Assembly: GCF_018324205.1 (NCBI RefSeq)
Contig: NZ_AP023356.1
Location: forward strand, 8,996,501 to 9,060,500
Source: Actinoplanes ianthinogenes
Lineage (GTDB): Bacteria > Actinomycetota > Actinomycetes > Mycobacteriales > Micromonosporaceae
Length of the DNA: 64,000 bases
Direction of reading: 5' to 3'
Shown: piece by piece, positions 34,857-42,890 of the stretch
Position numbering within the stretch: position 1 is the stretch's first letter
Layout of the letters: each line of letters opens with the position of its first letter
The notes under the pieces: model-generated
What the model was told of the DNA's origin: nothing
The model's database searches: none
The model's input: only the letters and a program-made list of their open reading frames with translations
Program-made: the position numbers and the translations under genes

Positions 34857-35509
34857 GCGTCCGCGTCGTCATCGCCGACGACCAGGCGCTCATCCGTACC
34901 GGCCTGCGAGGGATCGTGGAGACCGCGGACGATCTCACCGTGGTCGGCGAGGCGGCGACCGGCGCGAGCGCCGTCGACGAGGTGCTGCGGCTGGAACCCG
35001 ACGTCGTGCTGATGGACATCCGCATGCCGGAGCTGGACGGCATCGCCGCCACGCAACGCCTCACCGCCACCGGATGCGCGTCCCGGGTGCTGATCCTGAC
35101 CACCTTCGACCTCGACGAGTACGTGTACGGGGCACTGCGCGCCGGGGCCAGCGGCTTCCTGCTCAAGGACGCGCCACCGGCCGACCTGCACGCCGCCATC
35201 CGCGTCGTCGCCGCCGGCGACGCCCTGCTGGCGCCGAAGGTCACCCGCCGGCTGATCGCCGCCTTCACCACCGGCGCCGTGCCCGGGACGCCGGCGTCGC
35301 CGGAGCTGGACGTGCTGACCGCCCGGGAGCGGCAGGTGCTCGCCCTGGTCGGCGAGGGACTCACCAACGCCGAGATCGGCCGGCGCCTGTTCATCACGCC
35401 GGGCACGGCGAAGGTCCACGTCGCGCGGTTGCTGTACAAACTGGGCGCCCGGGACCGCGTCCAACTCGTCATCATCGCCAACCGGGCGGGCCTGTCACCG
35501 CAGGCCTGA
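34853..35509 (+). CDS. NarL/LuxR-type response regulator
   Basis: A 218-aa regulator: receiver domain with phospho-acceptor Asp55 in VLMDIRMPELDG, conserved Thr and Lys (ILTTFDLDEYV, FLLKDAPP), and a C-terminal LuxR HTH (LTAREREVLALVGEGLTNAEIG-type, RLFITPGTAKVHVARLLYKLGARDR). Its GTG overlaps the kinase stop. Likely targets are the flanking ABC exporter operons, by analogy with such clusters. Confidence 0.92.
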   Translation: MSVRVVIADDQALIRTGLRGIVETADDLTVVGEAATGASAVDEVLRLEPDVVLMDIRMPELDGIAATQRLTATGCASRVLILTTFDLDEYVYGALRAGASGFLLKDAPPADLHAAIRVVAAGDALLAPKVTRRLIAAFTTGAVPGTPASPELDVLTARERQVLALVGEGLTNAEIGRRLFITPGTAKVHVARLLYKLGARDRVQLVIIANRAGLSPQA

Positions 35510-35531
35510 CCACCCGAACGGTGGTCAGGCC
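35503..35531. terminator. Bidirectional hairpin terminator between response regulator and ABC permease
   Basis: A perfect 12-bp stem (35503-35514 with 35520-35531) with a 5-nt loop. Both convergent stop codons (35507-35509 and 35525-35527) lie inside the stem arms. Confidence 0.7.
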
Positions 35532-36322
35532 GCCGGGTCGCGGCGCCACAGGACGGCCCAGCTCGCCGCCACGCACACGGCGATCGTGACGACCTGGTCG
35601 GCGACGCCGAGCGACAGGCTGTGCGGGCCCGCCGGGTCGAACAGACCGGTCCAGTTCTGCCAGTAGTGCACCGGCAGGAACACGGCGACGGCGTGCAGGG
35701 CGTGCTGGCCGTTGACGATGCTGGCCAGGACCACGAAGACCACGGCCGTGGCGAGGGCCTCCGCGCCGCGCGGCAGCAGCAGTCCGGCCGTGAAGGCGAT
35801 CGCCGCCATGGCGACCATGCACACCATGATGTAGCCGACCGCTGCCACCACCCGCGTGGCTGTCGTGCCGGCACTCAGGTCCGGCGCACCGAGCACATGG
35901 AACGGGTGCCAGCCGAACAGCATCCATCCGGAGACGAGTCCGGCCACCAGCCCGCAGGCGACCGCGAGCACCGCCGCCACCGCGGCCGCGCCGAGCTTGG
36001 CCGCCAGCAGCCGGCCGCGGGTCACCGGGGCGACGTACAGGTAGCGCAAGACGCCCCAGTCGCGGTCGGCCGAGGCGATGGCGGTGGCGAGCAGAGCGAC
36101 GACGATCGGCAGCAGCAGCGGGCCGATGAATTGCAGGCCGGCCATGGCGTGGTTGAGGGCCGAGAACGGGGAGGCGCCGAACAGGCCGGTCTCGGTGCCG
36201 TTGCGGTGCCCGGCCGAGGACGCGAAGGACACCGCGGCGGCCACCGGGACGGCGGCCAGCAGGGCGAGCGAGATCAGGCTGCGCAGCCGGACGAGCTGGG
36301 TGGTCAGCTCAAACCGCAGCAT
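35525..36322 (-). CDS. ABC-2 type transporter permease (second exporter)
   Basis: A 265-aa permease with about six TM helices; MLRFELTTQLVRLRSLISLALLAAVP and the ADRDWGVLRYLYVAPVTRGRLLAAK block identify the ABC-2 family. It is the last gene of a PadR-membrane protein-ATPase-permease operon and overlaps the ATPase gene by 14 bp. Substrate unknown. Confidence 0.87.
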   Translation of the reverse strand: MLRFELTTQLVRLRSLISLALLAAVPVAAAVSFASSAGHRNGTETGLFGASPFSALNHAMAGLQFIGPLLLPIVVALLATAIASADRDWGVLRYLYVAPVTRGRLLAAKLGAAAVAAVLAVACGLVAGLVSGWMLFGWHPFHVLGAPDLSAGTTATRVVAAVGYIMVCMVAMAAIAFTAGLLLPRGAEALATAVVFVVLASIVNGQHALHAVAVFLPVHYWQNWTGLFDPAGPHSLSLGVADQVVTIAVCVAASWAVLWRRDPAA

Positions 36323-37028
36323 CGTCGGTTCCTCCGGTCATGGCCAGGTAGGCGTCCTCGAGTGACTCGTGGGCGCCGAGCAGGTCGTCCAGGCGGCCCG
36401 AGGTGACCAGCCGGCCATGGTTCATCACGACGAGGTGACTGGCCAGCTGTTGCACCTCGGCGAGCTGGTGGCTGGAGACGAGGACGGTGGCGCCGTCGGC
36501 GGCGCGGGCGGCCAGGTGCCGGCGCAGCGCCCGGACCTCGGCGGGGTCGAGCCCGTTGGCCGGCTCGTCGAGGATCAGCACGTCGGGTCGGCGCATCACG
36601 GCGGCGGCCAGGATGAGCCGCTGTTTCATGCCCATCGAGTACGCCTTGACCTTCCGGTCGAGCATCGGGCCGAGCCCGGCCAGCTCCAGGGCGTCGTCCA
36701 GGGCCGGCGGGGGCCAGGCCGAGCCGGTCGCCGACCAGAGCAGCCGCAGATTCGTGGCCCCGCTCAGGTGCGGGACGAAAGCCGGGCCGTCGATCACCAC
36801 GCCCACCCGGCGTAGCACCTCGGCCCCGAGTGCCACCGGGCTCTGTGCGATCCGGACCGTGCCGGTGTCGGGGGTGGTCAGGCCGACCAGCATGCGCATG
36901 GTCGAGGTCTTGCCGGCGCCGTTCGGGCCGAGCAGCGCGCAGACCTGGCCGGCCCGCACCCGGAAGGTGAGTTCGTCGACCGCCCGGTGCCGGCCGTAGC
37001 TTTTGGACACGGCTTTGGTCTCGATCAT
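36309..37028 (-). CDS. ABC transporter ATP-binding protein (second exporter)
   Basis: A 239-aa ATPase: Walker A GPNGAGKTS, signature YSMGMKQRLILAAAV, Walker B LILDEPANGLDPAE, H-loop SSHQLAEV. The start MIETKAVSKSYG at 37028 overlaps the upstream gene's stop by ATGA. It pairs with the permease that follows; the operon is led by a PadR regulator. Confidence 0.9.
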   Translation of the reverse strand: MIETKAVSKSYGRHRAVDELTFRVRAGQVCALLGPNGAGKTSTMRMLVGLTTPDTGTVRIAQSPVALGAEVLRRVGVVIDGPAFVPHLSGATNLRLLWSATGSAWPPPALDDALELAGLGPMLDRKVKAYSMGMKQRLILAAAVMRRPDVLILDEPANGLDPAEVRALRRHLAARAADGATVLVSSHQLAEVQQLASHLVVMNHGRLVTSGRLDDLLGAHESLEDAYLAMTGGTDDAAV

Positions 37029-37798
37029 GGCTGCCGCCGGAGCGGTCGGGAGGCCAGGGCGGTAGCCGCGGCCAGCGCCAGCACGACGAGGAGCCACGAC
37101 GGCACGAACGGTGTCGCCAGGATGCCGCGATCGCCGGTCCACGCGGACCGCTCCTGCACGCCCCAGACCAGGGCGGCGACCGTCGCGACGGCCATACCGC
37201 CGGCGGTGATCAGGGTTGCCGGTCGGGCCGGCTCGCGGCGCAGGACGGTACTCGCCGTCGCCGCGGTGGCCGCGACCACTCCGATCCCGGTGACCGCGAT
37301 CAGCGCGAACCCGATCAGGTTCGCCGTGGAGTGCACCGGATACCCGTCGGTGACGGCCACCACGAGGCGGCTCAGGGCGTACCAGAACAATGTGCCGGCG
37401 ACCGGAACCGCAGCGCATCGCCGGGCCCGCGCATCGCGGGCGCGCAGCAGCGCGACCGCGTCGGGGAGCACCGCGGTCAGCACTGCCGTCGATGCGACCG
37501 CCGCGGCGGTTACCAGCAGGATGTCCATGCCGTGACCGGCGTCGGCGTCGTCCTCAGCCAGCTTGGCGAATCCGATCCCGGCCACCGTGAACAGGCCGGC
37601 CGCCCAGATCAGCTTGGTCATCGACGCTTCACCTCCGTGGGCCCGGACCGAGCCGAGCAGCGAGTTGAGGATCAACGCGGGTCGCCGGTGCACGCGCAGG
37701 TCAGCCAGGAGTTGTGCGTACTCCTCGCCGTACCGGTCGCGCCAGCCGGCCGGATAGCAGGCGACCAGCGCCCGGATCAGGAGGCTGTCCATGCTCAT
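37025..37798 (-). CDS. PadR-operon membrane protein, function unknown
   Basis: A 257-aa protein. The cytosolic N-terminus (LVACYPAGWRDRYGEEYAQLLADL) is a motif found in membrane proteins encoded between PadR regulators and ABC exporters. It is followed by about six TM helices from residue ~60. It probably belongs to the exporter or tunes it; no enzymatic motif is visible. Both ends overlap neighbours by ATGA, so the operon is tightly coupled. Confidence 0.72.
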   Translation of the reverse strand: MSMDSLLIRALVACYPAGWRDRYGEEYAQLLADLRVHRRPALILNSLLGSVRAHGGEASMTKLIWAAGLFTVAGIGFAKLAEDDADAGHGMDILLVTAAAVASTAVLTAVLPDAVALLRARDARARRCAAVPVAGTLFWYALSRLVVAVTDGYPVHSTANLIGFALIAVTGIGVVAATAATASTVLRREPARPATLITAGGMAVATVAALVWGVQERSAWTGDRGILATPFVPSWLLVVLALAAATALASRPLRRQP

Positions 37799-38103
37799 GC
37801 CGGCCGCAGCCGGCTCAGGCTCAGTGCGGCGAGGCGCTGCATCCGGGCCGCCTGAGCGGACAGCTCCGCGGCGCCGGCGGCCGTGAGCCGATAGGGCCGG
37901 CGACGTCCCTCAGCGGGCAGGCCCTCGATCAGTCCGCGCTCCTCCAGCCGGGCCAGTGCCGCATACAGCGTGCCCGGGCCGAGGGTGACGCCGACCTGCG
38001 CAGTGATGTCGGTGGTGATCGCATAGCCGTGCTTCGCGCCGTCGGCGAGGCTGGTCAGGACCAGCAGTCCGGGTTCGGCCCAGCGGCCAAGGTCGTCGAC
38101 CAT
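37795..38103 (-). CDS. PadR-family transcriptional regulator
   Basis: A 102-aa PadR regulator: LLVLTSLADGAKHGYAITTDITAQVGVTLGPGTLYAALARLEERGLIEGLPAEGRRRPYRLTAAG is the entire winged helix. ATG 38103 (MVDDLGRWAEPG) is chosen; the frame runs back through the operator to 38133. It leads the exporter operon and is probably autorepressed through the inverted repeat just upstream. Confidence 0.88.
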   Translation of the reverse strand: MVDDLGRWAEPGLLVLTSLADGAKHGYAITTDITAQVGVTLGPGTLYAALARLEERGLIEGLPAEGRRRPYRLTAAGAAELSAQAARMQRLAALSLSRLRPA

Positions 38104-38110
38104 GATTACT

Positions 38111-38158
38111 CCGTCCCGCGTTATATCGCCCAACGTACTACGCGGGACGGTATAACGC
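38111..38158. promoter_or_regulatory. PadR operator: long inverted repeat
   Basis: CCGTCCCGCGT (38111-38121) and ACGCGGGACGG (38140-38150) form exact 11-bp arms 18 bp apart. A second nested pair, GCGTTATA (38118-38125) and TATAACGC (38151-38158), overlaps them. It is placed 8 bp upstream of the PadR start codon and fits autorepression. Confidence 0.7.
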
Positions 38159-38253
38159 TAGAGGCGCTCTGCGTGGGAAAGCTCGGTTTTGCCGATACTT
38201 CACCTGGTGGGGTCTTCAGCCTTTTCTCATCGCCGCGCTCCTAACTTCGCCCC

Positions 38254-38988
38254 ATGCAACGTCGTGACGCACTGCACGCGATCACCGGCCTCGCCCTCGG
38301 CGCCATCGCCGGCTGTACGGACGCCCCGCATCACTTCGCATCACCCACCACCGCGCCGCCGAATCCGTCGAGAGCGGCCGAGGCACCCCTTCCCGGCGAA
38401 GTGCGGCACGGGCCACGCGATCGGCCGCGCGTGGCGCTGACCTTCCACGGGCAGGGCGATCCGGGACTGGTCACCGATCTGCTCGACGAGCTGGACCGCG
38501 GCGGCGCCCGGGTCACCGTGCTGGCCGTCGGAACGTGGCTTGCCGCGCAGCCCGCGCTGGGTCGGCGCATCCTCGCCGGCGGCCACGAGCTCGGCAACCA
38601 CACCCAGCATCACGCGGACATCAAGACCATGAAACCCGAGCTCGCGTACGCCGAGATCACCCACTGTGCCGGCGTGATCCAGGGCGTCAGCGGCTCGATC
38701 GGCCGCTGGTTCCGCCCGTCGCGGACCCCGCACGCCACCCCGATGATCCAGGCGGCCGCCCGCCGAGCCGGGTATCCCACCTGCCTGTCCTATGACGTGG
38801 ACCCCCGTGACTTCACCGACCCGGGCGCGTCCGCGATCGTCACCGCCACGCTCGCCGCCGTGCGTCCGGGGTCGATCGTGAGCCTGCACTGCGGCCACCA
38901 GGGAACCGTCTCCGCGATCGGCCCGTTGCTGGCGGGCCTGCGCGCCCGCGCTCTGCAACCCGTCACCACCTCGGAGTTGTTCGCATGA
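38254..38988 (+). CDS. NodB-like polysaccharide deacetylase, putative lipoprotein
   Basis: A 244-aa exported protein. MQRRDALHAITGLALGAIAGC gives an RR-containing signal with a lipobox-like AIAGC (Cys21). The NodB domain follows: motif 1 is TFHGQGDPG instead of the usual TFDDGP, motif 2 is the metal-binding HELGNHTQHH, then RWFRPSRTPHATP and the closing SIVSLHCGH. The changed motif 1 removes the standard Asp pair, so activity may differ. The same variant occurs, from memory, in other actinomycetes. Its stop overlaps the start of the beta-propeller gene (ATGA). Confidence 0.8.
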   Translation: MQRRDALHAITGLALGAIAGCTDAPHHFASPTTAPPNPSRAAEAPLPGEVRHGPRDRPRVALTFHGQGDPGLVTDLLDELDRGGARVTVLAVGTWLAAQPALGRRILAGGHELGNHTQHHADIKTMKPELAYAEITHCAGVIQGVSGSIGRWFRPSRTPHATPMIQAAARRAGYPTCLSYDVDPRDFTDPGASAIVTATLAAVRPGSIVSLHCGHQGTVSAIGPLLAGLRARALQPVTTSELFA

Positions 38989-40124
38989 CACGACTGCCCG
39001 TCACCGCCCTGTCCGCGGTGCTTCTCCTCACCGGCTGTGCCGCCGCTCCCGCGCCCGCTGTGCTCCGCGCACCCTCGGCCGCGGCGGTGCCCCCCACGTC
39101 GCTGCCCGGTATGCCGCTGCCGCTCGACCCGGCGGATGTGTACGCCGCCGACCGCCCGGGAGCCCTCGCGCCTGTCGCGGCGCACGCCCGGTCGTTCGTC
39201 TACGTGCCGAACTTCGGCAGCGACACCCTGTCCGTGATCGATCCGGGCACCTATCGGGTGGTCCGGACCGTCCCCGCCGGCCACGGTCCGCAACATGTGG
39301 TGCCTTCGTGGGACCTGCGCACACTGTGGATCAACGACAACGCCGGCAGCACGCTCATCCCGATCGACCCGGCTACCGGCAGGCTCGGCCGGCCGGTTCC
39401 GGTCGACGACCCGTACAACCTCTACTTCACGCCCGACGGCCGGTTCGCGATGGTGATGGCCGAGGCACGCCGGGCGATCGTCTTCAGCGACCCGCACACC
39501 ATGGCGGCCCGGCACACGCTTCCCGTCGACTGCGACGGGGTCAACCACGCCGACTTCTCGGCCGACGGCCGGTATTTCATCGCCACCTGCGAGTTCTCCG
39601 GTGACCTCGTCAAGGTCGACACCGCCGCGCAACGTGTCGTCGCCCGCCTGCACCTCTCCGGGCACGCCATGCCGCAGGACATCAAGATCGCTCCGGACGG
39701 GCGTACCTGGTACGTGGCCGACATGCAGACCAGCGGACTCTGGATCGTCGACGGTGAACGGCTGGCCGTACGCACGTTCGTGCCCACCGGCGCCGGCGCC
39801 CACGGCCTGTATCCCAGCCGCGACTCCCACGACCTCTACATCGCCAACCGTGGCGAGGGCAGCGTGTCCGTATTCGACTTCCACACCGGCCAGGTGGTGG
39901 CGAAGTGGCAGCTGCCCGGTCACGCCAGCCCCGACATGGGCGGGGTCTCCGCCGACGGCCGCATCCTCTGGCTCTCCGGGCGCTACGACCGCGAGGTCTA
40001 CGCCATCGACACCACCACCGGGCACCTCCTCGCTCGCATCCCGGTGGGGAACCAGCCGCACGGACTCTGCGTCTGGCCCCAACCCGGCCGCTACTCGCTC
40101 GGTCACACCGGCATCCTGCGCTGA
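38985..40124 (+). CDS. YVTN-type beta-propeller lipoprotein
   Basis: A 379-aa lipoprotein: signal peptide MTRLPVTALSAVLLLTGC (lipobox LLTGC), Pro/Ala linker, then about seven YVTN/cytochrome-d1-like propeller blades, such as SFVYVPNFGSDTLSVIDPGT, LYIANRGEGSVSVFDFHTG and ILWLSGRYDREVYAID. Such proteins act as surface or periplasmic scaffolds. It is coupled to the deacetylase gene and may form a complex with it on the cell surface, which is inference. Confidence 0.82.
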   Translation: MTRLPVTALSAVLLLTGCAAAPAPAVLRAPSAAAVPPTSLPGMPLPLDPADVYAADRPGALAPVAAHARSFVYVPNFGSDTLSVIDPGTYRVVRTVPAGHGPQHVVPSWDLRTLWINDNAGSTLIPIDPATGRLGRPVPVDDPYNLYFTPDGRFAMVMAEARRAIVFSDPHTMAARHTLPVDCDGVNHADFSADGRYFIATCEFSGDLVKVDTAAQRVVARLHLSGHAMPQDIKIAPDGRTWYVADMQTSGLWIVDGERLAVRTFVPTGAGAHGLYPSRDSHDLYIANRGEGSVSVFDFHTGQVVAKWQLPGHASPDMGGVSADGRILWLSGRYDREVYAIDTTTGHLLARIPVGNQPHGLCVWPQPGRYSLGHTGILR

Positions 40125-40143
40125 CCGCGCGCGGCGCAGCGGA

Positions 40144-41400
40144 TCACACGCCGTCGAACTGGTTCAGGGTGTCGGTCAGCGTCTTCAGGCGGGCCTCGCA
40201 GTCGGCCTGGTTCGGGCTTCCGTCGCGCAGGGCGGTCAGCACGTCGTCGATCTCCCCGTCGAGCCGGCTCCACTTGGCCGGGTCGCGCGGTTTGAGGCCG
40301 GCCTCGGCGTCGTCCCAGGCGACTTCGAGGTCCTTGACCTTGGTCTTGCCGCCGGCCAGGTCGTTGTGGTCGACCTTGGCCCGCACGGCGGCGGTGATCG
40401 TGGCGAACCGGGTCAGGTTGCCGAGCTTGGTCGTGGGGTGCAGCGTCTGTGCGGACGGGGTGCCGGTCGTGTCGTCGCCGGTGGTGGCGGCCGTGGTGTC
40501 GGTGGTGGTGCTGGTGCCGTGCGTGCTGCTGAGCCCCAGCCCGGCTATCGCGATCGCGACGGCGGCGCCGCCCGCCCAGGCGTAGTCGCCGCGGTGCCCG
40601 CCCAGCGGCCCCTGACCCTTGACCGCGACCCCGTGCCGGTTGACCAGCAACTGCTCGCGGACGACCAGGATCAGGATGACGCCGAAGAAGAGCAGGCTGG
40701 TGACGCTGGCGCCGAGGTCGAGCCCGCCGAAGTCCTTCGCCTGCGTGAGCAGGTCCCCGAGCGACGCCCCGAGCGGCCGGGTCAGCACGTAGGCGATCCA
40801 GAACGTCGCCACCACGCTCGCGCCGAACCGCGAGGCGAGCCAGGTGAGAAGGATCAGCGTCCCGAAGATGAGGACGCCGGTGCGGAAGCCCAGGCCGAGC
40901 GCCTCGGTGGCCAGGTCACCGGCGGCGGTGCCGAGCGCGAACGTGGTCAGGATCGCCGCCCAGTAGAAAGCCTCCCGCCGGGGCGTGTCGATCGAGGTGA
41001 TCGCCAGGGTGCGTTCCTGCCGGTACCAGACGACGAAGACGACTGCCAGGATCACCGCGAAGACCGCCGTGCTCAAGTACAGGCTGACGCCGAGCGTGTC
41101 GGTGAGGAAGTCGGTGATCTGGGTGCCGACGATGCTGACCAGCACCACACACAGCCAGTAGATCCACGGCGTGTACTTGGTGGTCCGGAACTGGGTGACC
41201 AGGGCGGCCACGAGCACGATCATCATGATCGCGTCGGTCACGAGAGGACCGAGCCCGACGTTGACCGCCAGGTAGTCGGCGAAGGTCTCACCGACCGTGG
41301 TCGACAGAACCTTGATCACCCAGAAGGTGGCGGTGATCGCCGGAACCTTCGTCAGCCACGTGCTCCCGGTGCGCGTGAGCAGACCGCTGGAGTACTCCAT
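40144..41400 (-). CDS. COG4705 membrane-anchored protein with extracellular tail
   Basis: A 418-aa integral membrane protein of COG4705 (uncharacterised). Residues 1-250 hold eight TM helices formed by four internal repeats of the type FWxxxxLxxTxGxxxxD (26-42, 81-97, 146-162, 200-216). An extra TM (~280) and a Thr-rich spacer lead to a ~100-aa C-terminal helical domain with one Cys. The paralogue at 50543 lacks that tail. ATG 41400 follows AGGAGAGACG. An 11-bp-period direct repeat 74 bp upstream (41474) ties it to the OmpR-type regulator at 43812. Role unknown. Confidence 0.75.
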   Translation of the reverse strand: MEYSSGLLTRTGSTWLTKVPAITATFWVIKVLSTTVGETFADYLAVNVGLGPLVTDAIMMIVLVAALVTQFRTTKYTPWIYWLCVVLVSIVGTQITDFLTDTLGVSLYLSTAVFAVILAVVFVVWYRQERTLAITSIDTPRREAFYWAAILTTFALGTAAGDLATEALGLGFRTGVLIFGTLILLTWLASRFGASVVATFWIAYVLTRPLGASLGDLLTQAKDFGGLDLGASVTSLLFFGVILILVVREQLLVNRHGVAVKGQGPLGGHRGDYAWAGGAAVAIAIAGLGLSSTHGTSTTTDTTAATTGDDTTGTPSAQTLHPTTKLGNLTRFATITAAVRAKVDHNDLAGGKTKVKDLEVAWDDAEAGLKPRDPAKWSRLDGEIDDVLTALRDGSPNQADCEARLKTLTDTLNQFDGV

Positions 41401-41473
41401 CGTCTCTCCTGTCAGTGCCGGACCTGCCGCCGGCCGGCGGCGAGGTGTCGGCTGACACGATGCGGTACACCAG

Positions 41474-41489
41474 CTGAAATTCGCCTGAA
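41474..41489. promoter_or_regulatory. 11-bp-period direct repeat, predicted response-regulator box
   Basis: CTGAA-N6-CTGAA (41474-41478 and 41485-41489), with the same half-sites and period as the boxes between the OmpR-type regulator and its kinase. It lies between the divergent COG4705 and PAP2 genes, about 75 bp from each. Confidence 0.55.
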
Positions 41490-41567
41490 GGCGAGCGGTG
41501 ACTCGTCCGGGGGATGACCGCATCGTTCTTCAGCGGTTTCACAGGATGTCGATGGCAGTTTGCCCGG

Positions 41568-42107
41568 ATGAACTATCGGCTTTTCGAACTCGTCAACGAT
41601 CTCGCCGGACGGGCCGACAGCGTGGACGACCTGATGGAGTTCGCGGCGACCTGGTTGATCTTCCCGGTGTTCCTGGTCGCGGCGTTCCTCGCCGCTCGTG
41701 CCCTGCGGCACCGTCAGGTCCGGCCGGTGGCCGAGGTCGGCGCCGCGCTGCTGCTGGCCTTCGCCGGCGGGCAACTGCTGGCGCATCTCAACGGGCAACT
41801 GCGGCCGTTCCAGAGCCACCAGGTCCATCAGCTGATTCCGCACGACCCGGGCGTCTCCCTGCCGAGCGACCACGCGACCGCCGCGTTCGCGCTCGCGTTC
41901 GCCGTGTTGGTGTTCCTCAGCCGCGGCTGGGGTGTCGTGCTGACCGTCGCGGCAGTCTTCGTCGGCCTGGCCCGCGTCTGGGTGGGCGTGCACTATCCCG
42001 GCGACATCGCGGCCGGCGCGGTCCTCGCCCTGCTCGCGGTGGGCGCCGTCGCGGCGTACCGCCGGGTGCGGATCTCCCGGACGGGATCTGCGACAGTGCC
42101 GGGATGA
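41568..42107 (+). CDS. PAP2-family phosphatase, BcrC-like undecaprenyl-diphosphatase candidate
   Basis: A 179-aa membrane phosphatase with five TM helices and the three PAP2 motifs: a reduced motif 1 (NGQLRPF), PSDHA, and ARVWVGVHYPGD with the catalytic His. Length and motifs resemble BcrC/YbjG enzymes that dephosphorylate undecaprenyl diphosphate at the outer face of the membrane, recycling the wall-lipid carrier and giving bacitracin resistance. ATG 41568 gives MNYRLFELVNDLAG, a typical BcrC-like start. Its stop overlaps the FetB-like gene (ATGA). Confidence 0.82.
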   Translation: MNYRLFELVNDLAGRADSVDDLMEFAATWLIFPVFLVAAFLAARALRHRQVRPVAEVGAALLLAFAGGQLLAHLNGQLRPFQSHQVHQLIPHDPGVSLPSDHATAAFALAFAVLVFLSRGWGVVLTVAAVFVGLARVWVGVHYPGDIAAGAVLALLAVGAVAAYRRVRISRTGSATVPG

Positions 42108-42850
42108 CCCAGGCAACGATCGTGATCGGGCCCGTCCTCGCCGGGGTGCTGGCCCTCCTGGTGCTCGTCGCCGCGGCGGCCGCCGCGATCGGGCGCCTCG
42201 GGGTGTCCCGGGCCGTGGTCACCGCCTCCGTCCGGGCCGTCGTGCAGCTCGCCCTGGTGTCGCTGCTGATCACCGCCGTCCTGCGATCGTGGTGGTCGAC
42301 CGCCGGGTTCGTCCTGCTGATGCTGCTCGTCGCCGCGGCCACCTCCGCGCGGCGGATCAGCACCCTGCGCCGGGGCTGGCCGGCGATCGCCCCGATCGCG
42401 GCCGGGGCCGGGGTCGCCGGCACGGTGGTCGTCGCCACGGGCACGGTCCCGCCGACCGAGATCGCGGTCCTGCCCATCGCCGGCATCCTGATCGGCGGTG
42501 CGATGACCGCGACCTCGCTGTCCGGCCGGCGCGCGCTGGACGAGCTTCGTGACCGGCGTGGCGAGTACGAGGCCGCCCTGGCTCTCGGGTTCCTGCCCCG
42601 CGACGCCGCCCTCGAGGTGTGCCGCCCGAGCGCGGGCCAGGCGCTCCTGCCCGCCCTGGACCAGACGCGGACGGTCGGGCTGGTCACCCTCCCCGGCGCC
42701 TTCGTCGGCGTCCTGCTCGGCGGCGGCTCCGCGGTCCAGGCCGGCGCCACCCAGCTGCTGGTGCTGGTCGGTCTGCTGGCGGCCGAGGCGATCGCCGCCG
42801 CGGTCATGCTCGAACTCGTCGCGACCGGTCTGGTCCGCCCCCGGAAGTGA
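42104..42850 (+). CDS. FetB/UPF0014-type ABC permease
   Basis: A 248-aa permease with seven hydrophobic helices in the UPF0014/FetB family: LGVSRAVVTASVRAVVQLALVS, LPIAGILIGGAMTATSLSGRRALDEL and LDQTRTVGLVTLPGAFVGVLLGG are family blocks. FetAB of E. coli is an iron exporter. The partner ATPase (FetA) is not adjacent, so the ATPase must be elsewhere or missing. It is coupled to the PAP2 gene. Confidence 0.82.
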   Translation: MTQATIVIGPVLAGVLALLVLVAAAAAAIGRLGVSRAVVTASVRAVVQLALVSLLITAVLRSWWSTAGFVLLMLLVAAATSARRISTLRRGWPAIAPIAAGAGVAGTVVVATGTVPPTEIAVLPIAGILIGGAMTATSLSGRRALDELRDRRGEYEAALALGFLPRDAALEVCRPSAGQALLPALDQTRTVGLVTLPGAFVGVLLGGGSAVQAGATQLLVLVGLLAAEAIAAAVMLELVATGLVRPRK

Positions 42851-42867
42851 CCTTCCGGGGGCGGACC
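42832..42867. terminator. Hairpin terminator between FetB-like and FTR1 genes
   Basis: A perfect 16-bp stem (42832-42847 with 42852-42867) around a 4-nt TGAC loop that contains the FetB stop codon. It serves both convergent genes. Confidence 0.75.
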
Positions 42868-42890
42868 CTTTCCGGGGGAGGGAGAAATGT

